From NCBI GenBank assembly GCA_030248215.1, contig JASANG010001672.1:60001-124000 (forward strand): DNA of 64,000 nucleotides, in the 5' to 3' direction. The stretch comes from Enoplolaimus lenunculus (lineage: Eukaryota; Nematoda; Enoplea; Enoplida; Thoracostomopsidae). Both the position numbers and the translations under genes were made by a program. Each line of letters starts with the position of its first letter. The first letter of the stretch is position 1. This document shows, piece by piece, positions 1 to 12,481 of the stretch. Under the pieces are notes generated by a model. It searched no databases. It was not told where the DNA came from and saw only the letters and a list, made by a program, of their open reading frames with translations.

Positions 1-1636
1 ATAAAAGCTAATCCCTGTTATTCGAACTGAAGTATTTGCAAATGTAAACTATCTTAAATTGTTAAATTATGTATATCTCATATATATCAGATTCAATATG
101 TTGATTAAACTCTCGCAATTTGCGATAATTACACAAATTACTTGTATGTTCTTTCTCCCAATATGTTCTGGATCTGTCACTGTGATCTGCCTAGGATTCT
201 GAGTATAGCTTGGTGGTTCCAAAACTGATCAGTGGACAGTGACACATTTATCTGATAAGCTAACGTTGTGGAGTCATTTATGCACTACAATTTGGGATAA
301 TCGAGGCTCTTATTAGGGTTTAAGTACTCTATCTGTTAATTTAGTCTTATTACGGATACAAACTCCTTATTGTTCGGGACTAAATATGGGGACCCCCTCG
401 TATTCGGGTGTATATATATATATTTATTTTTTGTTGCTAGTGGCAGATCAAAGGTTGCCCAGCGGGCTTGGCTAATTTTTGGTAAACTAAATTTTCTTAA
501 TCATTTTTAGAATTAAAAAAATGTTTAATATTAACAGAAAATCACAGTGTTTCAATAGAGTCTTTGTTAGCTTGACTTTAGCATTTTATGAAACTGTATC
601 AATGTACTTGGCTCAGCTGTTGAAAGTAGAAAATTGCTAAATGATCTAAATTTCAGACATTTGCCGTAATAACATGCTAGTTTACTGATTAATTTCTAAA
701 TTGTCAGTTTTGCAATTTGTCACCAGTAAAACCGTCGGGCATTATTACTTTTTTGTGCTCCCCATTACGTCATCGTACTTACAAACAAACGAGCGTCCAT
801 TTTGTTAATATACAAGCTATCTCTTTTCAAAGACGAGTATAGGCAATTAGGGAGCCAACCCCGTTTGTAAGTTTTGTCCCGGCGTTTGAAAACTGTTTCA
901 GTTGACAACAAAAGAAACACCAATACTTTGAAAATTTTATAAATCAAAATTCCCTCCTGTTGAAAATCCCGTCCTTCATCTCACAGTCTTTTTTACTCAA
1001 ATCAAAGTTTGGTTTATAATTTTTTTGAATTATAATTTAACTTTTTTGACGAACATTCTCGGTATTCTAATTAAAAGTTTTCACAAAACAACTAAAATGA
1101 ACTAAAATATTTTGAAATTTTGATTAATTGTGTACGCATTTTACATGGTGTGATTTCAGTAATTGCGTTGAGAATTTGAGACACAAACAATAACCAGTTT
1201 TATATTAGCAGAAAATGTCAGAATTTAGGGCTCATGTATAGTTTCCTCGCCACTAAAGTGAAATTTCAGTCTATATGTCAAGGTTCATGCAAACACGTAG
1301 GCTTATGCTTAGGTTCAGGAGGCGTAGATAAAAGATCAAGCAAAGGTTTAAGCTTAGGCATAGGCAAGCTATTTCTTAAACCTAGCCATCAGCCTACGCC
1401 TAAGCAGTAGGGCCGAAGTGTGCAACAGCCGCATTTAGGTTTTTATGGATTCGAACAGCAATAACTGAGGTCATTGAATATTTGCAACAACTGAATTGAT
1501 TGTTTATTTGACCACAACTCCGTGATCCAACGAATCATCGCTACGAAATTAGCACCATTCAACTCAAGGAGAAATTTTACTGCGGTTGCGGTGGGGCTCG
1601 AACCCACGACATGCGAATTAATTGTTAACATTTTAG
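1..1636. other. Upstream region of the GPCR gene, no exon recognised
   Basis: I see no convincing exon here. The signal-peptide exon and promoter of the class B receptor should lie here or farther upstream. Positions about 240-415 match the right part of the TA-flanked, Tc1/mariner-like MITE seen whole at 18994-19437, ending in a degenerate terminal repeat followed by a short TA run. Positions about 1290-1410 carry a degraded block of TTAGGC/GCCTAA hexamers, the core of the hAT-like MITE family found throughout the window. Confidence 0.5.
1594..1612 (-). other. tRNA T-arm/B-box-like motif (possible SINE relic)
   Basis: On the minus strand this reads as a perfect five-base stem (GTGGG/CCCAC) closing a TTCGAGC loop, matching a pol III B box. 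No convincing A box or complete cloverleaf was seen at the right distance, so it is not called a tRNA gene. It may be the remains of a tRNA-derived SINE just upstream of the first recognised receptor exon. Confidence 0.25.
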
Positions 1637-4600
1637 AGCATTTGTATAACATTTTAAATCAAATAATGCGAATAACAATTGCCGATGAGCAAACTAAGTG
1701 TGAAGTACAACAGTCAATATTTAACGCGCGTCTTTCGTCGGAAATATCAAAGCCACAAAACCGCCGAGAAGTGTGCGCGCCTGTGTTTGATAAAGCGTTT
1801 TGCTGGGGAGCATCACTTGCAAACCGTACCCATCGATTCGAATGCCCTTGGGACATATGTGATTCGTGTTCTGATTTTCAAGGTACGTTCACGCCACTCA
1901 TGTTGGTTCAGGGGCGTGCCCTCTGTGACACAGGGGAACCGGTAGACTTAGAGACTGAAAACTTTGGCTCAGGTTAAAGATTAAGCTTATGCTTTGGTGT
2001 AGATATATTTTTAGGTTTAGGCTTAGATTTAGGCTTATGATTAGTACGCAGGCTGTTATAGTTTACACGAGGGCTCTCGTTAAAGGTTTCGCTCAAGTTA
2101 GTGTAAAAATACGCTGGTGTTATATGCTTTAGTTTCTGAGAGTATAACGACATGTCAAAATTTTTTTAGCCTTTAAGCAACAGGATATAAATACACTTTG
2201 TGCTAGTCCAAAGCGGAATTACGACTTGGGCTAGCCCAATTTTGAATTGGGCTGAATTACGGCTTGGGCTACGACATATATATTTATATAGCTTGTAAAA
2301 ACTGCAGTTTTTTCTGCTTCTTGAAAAGTTTCGGAAAGGGTATATCTCTCGCTTTGTATGCTCCCATAAATAGTTTAACGAGAAACGAGTCACGTGTCTT
2401 GATTGTGGTAATGTTGCAGACATTTAATGACAGCAATCATAAAACGTACTGGCGTTTTTTCGGTTATCCCTTCAACCGGCGTTTGCCCAAAAATGGTTGG
2501 ATTTTAAAATTTTTTGTACATTTGAGCTTCTCATGACCTCCCCAGATTATTCCACACTTAATTTTAAATTTTCGAAGAGTTTGCTTTTTTAATGTCTGAA
2601 GGTATCCTATTTGTAAACGCTGTGATGTGTAATTGTGTCGTTTTCTTTTCAGAAAGATACGTATATAAGTTTTGTGATGCCGACGGCAATTGGGCCACAA
2701 GCGATTATTCCCAATGTGTTCGGTTGATCAAAAACCATACCAACTGTATCAGTTTACAGTGTAAGCCGGTGAGTAAAGAAATTTTTGTACGTTTTGTAAA
2801 TCCACAAACCGGGGCCACCGCCGCCCCTGGCCAAAAAGCTCATCGATCTCAGGATATGTGCACAGTAACCGTATGTAAAGCAAAGAATGCCATTTACGTG
2901 AACAAATATAATACAGGCCCCTAACCAAGGCGGTGGCAGAAGGGAGGCTCGGCCCCCTGGAAGAATGTTGCCCCAACCCCAGAAAATTTTCAACCTTGCT
3001 TTCAAGCTATAAATAAACTTTGTATGTGCCTCCTGTGAAATGTTTAGCCCACCTGGCAAAATGATCTGGTTACGAGACTGGCATAAAACCCGTACTGGGG
3101 CAGGAGGTTATTGCAATCGATTACATGCTGTAGTGGTGCATGTTTGACACGAGTGCATGATATGTTATGTGATTAGAAATTTCTGTTATCACTATTATAT
3201 TTAATTTTGTTTCAGTGCGTCAATATATTCCAAGAAACTATTGTCAATTTAACGTTGTATTTGTGCATTGTATCACTATTGTTCTTATGTCTATCAATGG
3301 CGATCTTTTGTTGCTTTCAGTAAGTCAGAGAGTGCAATCGGCTCTCTTAAATTTTTTTGGGGCTTTGCGGGCGCCCTCCCTCCCCCAGCCCGCGTTTGCC
3401 CAATAGTGGTTGTGTTTCTTATGGTCTCCTATGCGCATTCCACGTCCAAATATCAAATTTTAAATAGTTCGATTTTTAAGACTCAGAGTCATCCCTTGAG
3501 TCCCAAAAAGTTAAGCAAATTATTTACCATACGCTGCAGCTTGCGATGCTCAGTTAAATGGTGTTAAGCTTCGTGCCATTTGTACTGTATAAGCTTGGAA
3601 CAACATAAAGTAACCAGGAGGAACATATGTTAGCATCATCTCGAAAGGGTATAACCTCATCCAATAGAAAATATTTTGACATCTGGGCCCGTATTCTCAA
3701 ATGTGTGTAGCACCTACCACCAGTTTGTGATTGCTTTTATAACTTTCGAACCAGTGAATGCTGAGACTGAAAATTTCGCATATTTTTCGCATTTGATTTA
3801 CTACTACTTCTGTACCAATTTTGAGTTCAACAACCGCAATAGTTAGCTAGTTTGAAAACCTAATACAAACGGAAGATAGTTGCTATACCCATTTGAGAAT
3901 ACAGGCCCTGGAATCTAGGTTATTTTAAAACCTGTTAAAAGTACATTTTGCGAGTTTCCATAAATTTCGCGGTTGGAAATACGTCACGTATCCCAAATCT
4001 CACCCGTTGCACTCGCCCTTGAATGCAACATTGCTCAATTATTTGCTGCATCGGAAGGATGGTTAGAATCCTGAAAAACGTCTATTTTCTCAGCCTTAAA
4101 AGAATACCACAGAAAAACAAATATGCAAACTGAGACCGGGTGGTATTATCTTTTACACGGAATTGTCACTAGTGTGGTCCGTCTCTGGGCTCCCACTTCT
4201 CAAAGCGTAGTAAACATTCGCCATTTGTTGCTCAAAATAGTGACTTGCAGAGAAAACAAATTTATTAAAGTTTATACCCTCAATATTATTTATAAATATA
4301 TCAATAATCATCTCTCTGTAAATTCTGCGGTAAGTGGCTTAAATTCACCCTTAGTAAAATTATGCACTGATGATCTTGCGGCACCGTGTGGAAATTCCAC
4401 AGTGGCAATCCACTTTATCAGATACTTAGTGAAACAGCAATTAGCACATTTTTAAATTATGATTTTTTTGAAATTTAAAAAAATAAAACGACACATTCTG
4501 ATTTGAAAACACATTTTTAAGCAAGCGTTGGGCACGGCAGTCAACTTTATCAGATACTGAGTGAAAAAACAATTAGCACATTTTTAAATTATGATTTTTT

Positions 4601-7600
4601 TTAAATTATGATTTTTTTAAATTTAAAAAATAAAACGACACATTCAGACTTGAAAACCGATTTTCAAGTAAGCGTTGGGGGCACCTGTGTGCATTACTAC
4701 AACGGCGTTGCAAATTTTATGAATGATAGATAATTACATTTAGTGGCGGATGCGGGATATTCCGGCGAGGGAGGATACGTTTTAGGTTACAAAATATGGC
4801 GAATGATCTAACATTCTAAATTTGACCAATTGCACCGAAGCCGCAAAATTTGTCGCGTTGTTAATTTGCCATGTTTTTCAGCTATTTGGCTAGAAAACAC
4901 ATTGTGAGCTTCATAGATAAACAATCGTTTGCATTGCAAAATTTTCAGCATGTCAGGGTCCATTGTCGGGAACGGGTAAATCCGACGCGGATGCTGCTTT
5001 TTCTGATTAGTTTTCTTTTTAGGTCCATTCAGTGCATGCGGATTACAATTCACAAATTTCTCAGCGGCGCGTTTATCTTACGGTTTTCAGCGTACATTCC
5101 ATGGATTATACTTCACAAATCCGGGCTGTTCAGTAATTGCGTACCGTCCATGCCAAGAGAAGACGTGGTAAGCTTTTAGCGGGCCAGGTGTCAGTCGCGC
5201 CAGGAAGGTTCGCTTGTCTCACATGAAAACATTGTGATTTTGCTAAAAAACTTTCATCATCGCTTGAGAATGATGCGAATCCCTCGATCTTTTTCTAAAT
5301 CGTGTTTAGCACCCGTAACGAGAGGTAATACTGTATTGAACAGAAATTGTGAAAAAGTATTGCTTTGGCCGGTGGGTAGTAACGTGATTTAGCGTTGAAA
5401 TTATTCAGTTTTGAAGTTTTGACTCAACTATCAGGGGAGTATGAGGTCAAAACAATGTTTCCACTCGCACGCGTTGTTTCAGCCGTATCTCACCCCGCTT
5501 TGGGGTGAGGTTATGTCATAGGCAGTACATTATGATATAACTAAAATAAACTTAACCCCTTTACGATATAACCGGAGCATATTACAGAGCAGCACATCAT
5601 GTTTGCTTAGCTTACACGACCTACCGCCACAAATGATAAAGGTAGGTTAAAAACGCGTAAGCTGGGCACATTCCTTTGTACCTACGCGAAATAAACCCAG
5701 TTACATACCCTTGTTTACAACAGTGCACTGTAAATTGTAGCGAGTTGATTTTAACTCATTATGAGTTGAATCGCTCAGTCTGAGTTAGGCATATCAGAAC
5801 TCAGAATTATGAGTTGATTCAATTCATTCTGAACTCCTCCAGAGTCAGCTCAACTTAGAGTGAAAATCAGCCCAACTCTCAGAATGAGTTAATGTTTACT
5901 GATTGTAATTCAGAAATAACTAACGCGCTAGTTGAATTGATTAACCAACTCATTGGAATTTACAGCGTGTGCACAAACACAGCGCGTTTTGGGCACGTTC
6001 CTTTGTACACGAAATGTATCCAGTTGCGCCTCTTGTCTATAACAGTTTGCAAAAATGCAGCGCGCCCTGGGCACATTCCTTCCTACACGAAATGTATCCA
6101 GTTGCATACTCTTGTCAGGGTGAGGAAAAATGCTGCGCGCGCTGGCTACATTCCTTTGTACGCGAACTGTTCCCAGTTGCATGCGCTTATTTATCAGAGT
6201 GAGCAAAAACGAAGCGCGTGTTGGATACATTTTTTTGTATGCAAAATGTTCCCAGTTGCACACTCTTGTCTATAAAATTGACCATCCACTCTTGATAAAA
6301 TATGCAGTGTTTTAGGAATGGGTCTGCAAACTGATTTTATTTTGGATTATGTTCAGCACAATAGCATCGGTATGGTGGATGCTTGTCGAAGGCATATTTC
6401 TAAGTTCACGGCTATCAACATTTGCCATGCGTAGCGAAGGATCTATCGTAGTGTATAATCTGATTGGATGGGGTGAGTTTCATATTTTTTGTGAAATTGT
6501 CTATCAAACGTATGAAATCTACTGTAGAAGTAACAACCCAAATGCTTGGTAGAAATTTTGTTGACAAAATGATTCGATGCGAGCATTGTGTATTAATTCG
6601 CTTACACAGTTTTGCTCTGATTTACTTATAATATACTCTGTGCAATAGTTGAAAACGTTTGTTTGATATTATATTAACGAATATTTAAGTAGTTGTTGGG
6701 TTTCTGAAATCTTGCTTAAGTTACACTTAATTATATAATTACTCAAGTCGCTGACTTAAGTAAATAGTTAGCTTTTGGAACAAAACAAGCGCCAAATATG
6801 AGCCACAGTCATGATAAGAAAGTAATAGTTTTGCTTTATATTAGGGAGGCGCAATGAGTTAATAATTTCAGCTACACCGAGGTAACTATGCCTGAGCTGT
6901 TAGTCTACAATATATCAGAATTAGTTATCGAATTAAGTATTAACTGAACTATGCCTTCAAAAATGACAAAATGGTTAAGTAATAACTTAGCACGTTCTTA
7001 AGTACTAACTCGTACTTAAGTAGAGTTACAGAAACCCAGCCTTTGTTTCAGCAAGTAGCATTGGGGAATATTTCATCTAAATTATATACGTTAAGAGTGT
7101 TTGAATCAATTTTATTCAGAATTGTTGGAACAATTTAATTTTTTGAGAATTTTAATTATTGCTTTCACAATTTTTTACTTTATTTTTTCAGCGATTCCTT
7201 TAGTTTGTACAATTGTGTGGGCGATACTGATGGAAATCGAACGTTCCGATACTTATTGCTGGCTACCGTACACTAAAACGTACCACAAGTATTTGGTTGT
7301 TGTGCCAATGTTAACTGCATTAATAGTAAGTTTAGCAGTGACGTACTTAGAAATTTTGCGTAAGAATGAACATATACTTATTAAGCTTAAGCAAAAAATT
7401 AGTCTAAGTCTTAAACTTGTTCTATTGCAGTCCCACTGAAAAACGTTCTGCCCGTGATTTTTATACGGACCTAAAAACAAAGCACAACTTTCAAGAGGTA
7501 TGATTTTTGAGCGTAACATTTTCACTGTTATTTGGTATAACCTTCGTGTTGCGTGCACTGTTTTAGGCCAACTGTATTATATTATTAGTCGTTTTGATTA

Positions 7601-10309
7601 TTCTAATTCAAAAACTACGTGCCGATAACGTTGGAGACGATCAAAAATTATGGTAAACTAAATCTATATTATTAAAGCTGGAACTCCCCACATACGTAAT
7701 TTGACCAGTTTTCCAACCTTTCTTTCCATGTTTTGAAACTTATACAAAGAAGAGTACATCATATATGCAAATTAATTCACGTAACTAAAGAATATATACC
7801 GACAAACAGTTGCAAAACGTTAACGACAAACAAAGCAAACTGACGCTAGCCTAATTATGAGAACAAATAGGGTTGCAAATGTTGCAACCACGTTCACTAG
7901 AAATTATTGTAATTCAAATTTGTTTTGTGCGATATTTCGAAAACCTAAATAAATTCTGTCCGAAGTTAGCTGATATTGACCCTGAGATTAAATTTGTTCT
8001 ATATTTTTATATGGTTTAGGCTATAGTTAGTATATTTATATTTAATTTCTGTTTGCAATATTTTTTAATAATTCATTTACACATTGATTAGAATATGTAA
8101 AATTTATTTTTGATTTTTTCACAACCAAAATACTTTTTTGTAGGAAAACAATCAAAGCGACCCTACTGCTTGTGCCGTTACTTGGAATTCCAAACTTGCT
8201 ATTATTCTATCAGCCGCCGAACGAAAATCGATTCGCACTGAACGCATATATGCTGTGCACTGCAATACTTCAAAATTCACAGGTTAGTCTCCTTGGTCTC
8301 TTGTACACTTTCCCCACATTTAAGCTAAAGACTTTGTACTTCAGTTTTGACTTTAAGTAAGCCTTTTCTTGAACTTAAGCCTAAGTCTAAGCATCAGCCT
8401 GTGTCTGTATATGTACACAATCCGTTTTATCATAGTTATAATTAACATTGCCGAGGTAGCAGTAAAATTAGCATAAATGATGTAACGATATATTCTAAAT
8501 CATTCATTGCATAGGTCCATGTTACTTTTAGGGCTGTCCCTTTTTCTGGTATGTCAGCAAAAACTTTTCGTTTCCCTCTATCGAAGGAACATTAGCTTTA
8601 TTTCAATGTTGACCTAGTCTTTGGTAAAAATAGCAGTTTGGCTTACGACATGAAACTACATCTGTAGCGTTGCTTATTTCAGGGAATACTAATTGCTGTG
8701 TTTTATTGCTTTACAAATACTGAAGTAAGTAATTTAACCCTTTGTCACATGAATACTTTCTATTTCATCTGAGACCTACATTTATGCATGGATTCGAACT
8801 CAAGTGACTAGAGTGGGAGGCGTTTACCATCATCACTCAGCTATAGGAGCGTGACGCTCGAGCTCGAGTGGGTTCTCACGTCTTGTGGTGATTTAGTACT
8901 ATGTATATGTGTTGCAATTGTTAAACACGGTGCGATATACATTATTTAACGTATTTACACTGCGCTGAGTTGCCTATAGGCAACTCAATGTGAGAAGGGG
9001 TTAAGTTTTGAAAGCACAAGTATAACCTTGCATTATCGCTCAAGCTATTGACACAAGAGAAATAAAAGTTTAATTCAACGCATAACTGCAGTACCGGATA
9101 CATATCATTACGAAGGGTGTCGGAGCGCGATTTAAAAATAAATAACAGCCCGTAACCGAATAATGGGGGTATCCTCTGGAGAGCCAAATAAATATCAGCC
9201 CCCTCTTTTATTCGGGTCACTACAGTAGAGTTCCACTGAAACGGTCGAAAGTTCTCCGCAAAGCATATAAGGCAGCAGCCGATTGAAAAATGAAGGGAAT
9301 AATTTGAATTGTTTTCAACGATTGTAGTCCTGTAAGAAATCTTACAATAATCAGTCCATCGTGATAAAACTTGGTACAAAAACACTAAGTAGGTTTTTGT
9401 GAAAAGCTGAAAATCTTAAATTCTATTTTCAGATAAAAGAAGCCATCAGGCGAGCTGTGAAACGAAGATACGAGTACTTGGCTGGAAAGTAAGTTCTAAT
9501 TATCGGTTTGTTTTGTACATTGTTTACGAGCGGTTCCAGGTTGGTTCACATTGAATGCCCGTGAACCCCTCCCAACATTTCTTATTAAAGCGAAAAAAAT
9601 GTCAAATGTAAAATTATTCGAGTTGGGTCAGCGCCAGTCAATTGTATGTATAAAAGTATTGGTTACTTGGTCCTCAACCTGTGAAGCACCTTAAATGTTT
9701 TTGGATTCGCCTCAATTGAGATTCTGTTACCATATTTTCATATTTATCTGAAAAGTTTCTCAGGGGAAAAATGTAAAACAGGACGGACCTTACCATTTTA
9801 TCACAAAAAAACTTTCTGACGGGGGCGTACGCCCCATCTGGTTTCGCCAGTGTAGTTAAATTACATGTTCTTCATTGTAACTTCGTGTCAATTGTGTTTG
9901 CATAATCAAAATTTATGGCCCATGTATGGAAAAGGGCGGGATCGTTTTTCGGAGGAGCTGTAATACAGTCAGTTTAAGCTTTAGACTAAATTTTTGCTTA
10001 GGCTTAGGCTTATCTTACGAATACGCTCATGCTTAGGCTTAGGGTTTAGGCTTTAGGCTAAGGCTTAGGAACATGCTTATACTACTGTTCCGGCCCTGTT
10101 CTATACATGGGCCAAACTTATTACCTTTCAGCGATTCGCCACGTGTACATTCATTGCGATACAAAATCCGCGGTGGCTCTGGCAGGTGTAATACGTTCAA
10201 CGGTAGACCGCTCTATAACGGAATTGTGCAGTACGCAACAGATAAAGGTGTACGATTAGGTCCAGGTCAAGATGATCAGGATGAACACGGGACGAATAAT
10301 CGAATATAG
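1637..10309 (+). CDS. Secretin-family (class B1) G-protein-coupled receptor, 11 exons found, N-terminus missing
   Basis: A peptide-hormone receptor of the plasma membrane that would couple to G proteins. Exons: about 1637-1882, 2653-2768, 3216-3319, 5023-5167, 6316-6472, 7192-7325, 7567-7652, 8144-8282, 8683-8724, 9433-9488, 10132-10309. All junctions are GT-AG and the phases join without error, giving about 466 residues. The first two exons form the hormone-receptor domain with six cysteines (TKCE, EVCAP, FCWG, FECPW, KFCDADGNW, YSQC). Seven membrane segments follow, with class B marks: the CKL cysteine and VEGIFL in TM3, IGW in TM4, CW in loop 2, QKLRA, and ATLLLVPLLGI in TM6. The 42-nt TM7 exon (GILIAVFYCFTNTE) is the classic short class B exon. 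The tail ends in NNRI. Sequence around TM5-TM7 resembles the CRF and calcitonin receptor clades, but the ligand is not resolved. The start of the first exon is uncertain and no signal peptide was found. Confidence 0.88.
2150..2280. repeat. Short dispersed repeat in GPCR intron 1
   Basis: The stretch around 2205-2275 (AGCGGAATTACGACTTGG and an internal near-copy) recurs at about 22893-22925 next to a GC-rich repeat. It lies in the 770-bp intron between the two hormone-receptor-domain exons. Its family is not recognised. Confidence 0.35.
2905..3090. repeat. MITE of the GGCCCGTAGCC family, degraded copy
   Basis: Sequence resembling the element at 56257-56411: a GC-rich left end, a middle with gaaaattttcaaccttgctt, then the G/C-rich right part. 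Other copies lie at about 13625-13812, 27105-27262, 29568-29733 and 53440-53530. It fills most of GPCR intron 2. Copies differ by many substitutions, so it is not a recent arrival. Confidence 0.5.
3686..3908. mobile_element. MITE, 'GGCCCGTATTCTC' family
   Basis: About 223 bp bounded by inverted ends that read GGCCCGTATTCTCAAATGTG at the left and the near-reverse complement at the right (TTTGAGAATACAGGCC). Flanks TGACATCT and TGGAATCT could be a diverged 8-bp target duplication, which would fit a hAT-like origin. Relatives: 12739-12956, 15219-15300 (partial), 20545-21118 (interrupted) and about 21223-21449. It is non-autonomous, with no coding capacity. It lies in GPCR intron 3. Confidence 0.65.
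4405..4690. repeat. Two-copy direct repeat of about 150 bp
   Basis: The sequence CTTTATCAGATACTTAGTGA followed by an A/T-rich tract, ACGACACATTC and AAGCGTTGGG occurs twice in a row with roughly 150-bp spacing (first copy about 4410-4540, second about 4541-4690). It is a local duplication inside the long GPCR intron between the TM1 and TM2 exons, with no coding potential. Confidence 0.55.
5740..5955. repeat. Dispersed repeat rich in GAGTT/AACTC motifs
   Basis: A 200-bp stretch with many GAGTT and AACTC words. A diverged copy lies at about 57725-57945, including the shared word AATGTTTACTGAT, and a partial copy at about 52830-52930. Mirror-like GAGTT/AACTC spacing suggests a foldback or MITE core. 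The family is not identified. Confidence 0.5.
5960..6300. repeat. Four-unit tandem repeat of about 85-90 bp just before the GPCR TM3 exon
   Basis: Four diverged units each contain a GCGCG run, CACATTCCTT, TGTAYRCGAAATGT and CCAGTTGCACACTCTTGT. This is the arm sequence of the palindromic element at 40516-40873, and the last unit runs into the same terminal motif CCATCCACTCTTG. It ends about 20 bp before the TM3 exon at 6316. Open frames across it come from the repeat period and are not genes. Confidence 0.65.
8738..9000. mobile_element. 263-bp TTAA-flanked (piggyBac-like) MITE with tRNA-like core, copy 1
   Basis: The element starts CCCTTTGTCACATG and ends CAATGTGAGAAGGGG, with TTAA on both sides (8734-8737 and 9001-9004), the target-site signature of the piggyBac superfamily. 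A tRNA-like box pair lies inside on the minus strand: an A-box-like TAGCTGAGTGATG and a B-box-like GAGTTCGAATCC. Near one end is the perfect 20-bp palindrome GAGTTGCCTATAGGCAACTC. A second copy of identical length lies at 31202-31464 in the opposite orientation. This copy begins 13 bp after the end of the TM7 exon of the GPCR. Confidence 0.8.
9005..9312. mobile_element. Truncated Tc1/mariner-like MITE plus shared flank
   Basis: Positions 9005-9225 match the left part of the element at 18994-19437 in reverse orientation and end with the terminal repeat TTCGGGTCACTACAG followed by TA. The other end is missing. Positions 9228-9312 continue with about 85 bp also found beside the 18.99-kb copy (18905-18991). 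The unit that was copied therefore extended beyond the MITE itself. Confidence 0.6.
9917..10113. mobile_element. hAT-like MITE with TTAGGC core, in the last GPCR intron
   Basis: A 197-bp element with inverted ends GGCCCATGTATGG / CTATACATGGGCC. The flanks AAATTTAT and AAACTTAT agree at 7 of 8 positions and are read as an 8-bp target duplication. The centre is a run of CTTAGG hexamers. Its right end lies only 18 bp before the terminal coding exon at 10132, so its duplicated target forms part of the pyrimidine tract of that acceptor. Confidence 0.75.
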
Positions 10310-12192
10310 GCTTGACAATGTTTATTATTCAAACGAACCGACAATCAATGGGAAACAAAGCTTTCTGATGCAGTCTGTTAAGAACAATCAATGATCCAGT
10401 ACGGAACGACATGGAATAAAGCTTTTCCTGGTTAATCAGTGGAAGAATACGTGGAAACAAAGGCTATCTTGATGTGAATATAGTTCACAAACATTCGCAA
10501 TAAACAATGCGAGGAACTAAACGACGGTATTATATGTGCTATCCATTGTGGATGTTGAACAACTGAGAAACAAATGTTGACAGATGAAATTAGCGAATTT
10601 GGCTTTGCAAGCTTATGGCAGTCGCGGAAGAATACGTAGAGAAATCAGTATATTTCATAAGAACATGGATTGAATTGACGAGTTGTGGAACATTCTCAAC
10701 GATATAAAAGACAAGACACAAAGGCAGTGGTCTAAATGGGCTGGGTAAACAACAATCAACAAACAAATGTTGAAGGATGAAAGGACGAATTTGGCGAATA
10801 ATGGCTTTGGGCAATTTGTCAGACGTTGGAATAATAAGAATAAATAGCAACTGATGGTGGTTGATCACGCCGGACATCAGAGAAAAAGGCTGCGAAACAC
10901 AAAATTGTTGATTATAATTTGTGAGCTCTGACAATCTTTAGAGTAATTAAATACGACGAAAACAATACCTATCTGTGTAACGATTCTGGCTGTTTTGACC
11001 ATACCTGCCAGTCAAGAAATAAATTACGAAGACTAAGATCACCGAATACTGCTATACGGGATGTGGCACTTATGAAAACAACACGAGGTAAATTGAAGAA
11101 AAATGAAAGGACTACTTAATTGACGACGTAGACTGGCCGGGAAAGTAAAGAAAATCAAACATAAACTATGATTTTTTTGATCGCGCTTCGCTCAAACGCC
11201 GGTATCATTAGACGATACAATTATCATCGCTTAAGTCGATTATTACGGAGTTTTGCATAGCACCGGATATGTAGCTATGTAATTTTTGTACAATTTCAAC
11301 ATAAATCAACTGCAAACAACGACTGCGACTACGACAAATATTGATCGCAGGTTGTTTAACTCAAAATTAGTCTGTGTTTTGAAAGATCATTCTACAAACA
11401 TAACAATTACGGACGAAGACCGTAGCGAAAAATTAAACAAAAAGCTGTACTTGAAAAATGATTTGTCATTTTAAGCGTAAGCCGTGGTCTAACTTCGAAA
11501 CCTTAACACATGCAAAGATTAGAGGCGGAACGTTTTTCTGCAGACTGCAATAGAGTTAGCTTAAGCTGTAGACAATTTTTGCTTATCTTTAGGCTAAGGG
11601 TTGTGCTACACTTTACGGACCCGGACGCCGCCTAAGTATAAACTCATTCCTATATTTCAGTTTAGGGTTAGGAAATGCTAATGCTACAGTTACGGCCCTA
11701 TTTAGCTAAACCGATTTTCCCTTATAATTTTACAAATGTTCTAACGTTTACTTCAACACGACACTACAGATCTTGCTATTGTTTACTTAATAACGTCCTG
11801 CATTTCAATTTTAAATAAGCGGCGTTGCCAAGATTTTATTTCGGGAAGGTATAAACGTGGGTAAAGTTTTTTGCAATTACGCAAGAAACCCTTTTTTTGT
11901 ATAACTAGCAATAGTTTCATTCTAAAACCTATAAAATTGTATGCGTTCTGCATCTCTCTAGAAAATTTGTCATTTTATCGTCTAAAATATATTGAAACAA
12001 GCAGTGAACTTTTTCTTTTAAATTGTGGAATTTTACAAAATTAAGGTATATAACATTTTGATAATTGCCTCTAATAAACTATATTCCTTCAATATTTCAA
12101 ACGCAATCAGGGCGATATTTCGTGTTTTGATAGCTCCACGCGTTGTTGCAATATAATCCAGTCCGTCTTTACTTCCCTGCCGTTGACATTTC
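10310..12192. other. Intergenic region between GPCR and SOD-A, repeats only
   Basis: After the GPCR stop, about 10550-10830 has two diverged copies of a 190-bp unit containing AACAAATGTTGAMRGATGAA, possibly 3'-UTR. About 11520-11700 is an eroded TTAGGC-core MITE that keeps GAGGCGGAACGTTTTTCTGC at its left end. The GPCR and SOD-A genes converge here. I saw no further gene. Confidence 0.5.
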
Positions 12193-12481
12193 GGCCCATG
12201 TTAAAAGTCAGGGGCGGAACGTTTTTTCTGCGGGACTGCAATACAGTAAGTTTAATCTTAGACTAATTTTTCGATTAAGCTTAGGCTTAGGCTTGCAGGG
12301 TGTAAGCGGATGTTCGTTTCCCGTAAAAATCGGTGTTCGTTTCCGCTTTCGTCGCCGTTATTTTTACTATCCGTTTACATCCTGGGCTTAAGTATAAGCT
12401 TATTCTTACGCCTAAGTTTTGACTTAGGCTTAGGAATAAGCTTATGTTGCTGTTAATACGGTCCTGTTCTATTCATTGGCC
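12193..12481. mobile_element. hAT-like TTAGGC-core MITE with another MITE inserted in it
   Basis: The ends read GGCCCATGTTAAAAG and ATTCATTGGCC, with GAGGCGGAAC-type sub-terminal sequence and a TTAGGC core. At 12296-12384 it is interrupted by an 89-bp element with inverted ends CAGGGTGTAAGCGGAT / ATCCGTTTACATCCTG. A relative of the inner element stands alone at 27484-27543 (GGGTGTAAACGGATAG / GGTTACACCC). The nesting order shows the inner family was active later at this locus. Confidence 0.7.

Noticed and set aside
5892-6315. Overlapping frames with repeated YTKCIQL / HEMYPVA
   Set aside because: Several frames are open at once over a four-unit tandem repeat. No start context or domain.
12230-12470. 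Interstitial telomere or telomere fusion, from TTAGGC runs
   Set aside because: Each run lies inside a bounded MITE with inverted ends, is short and degenerate, and recurs at many sites in both orientations.
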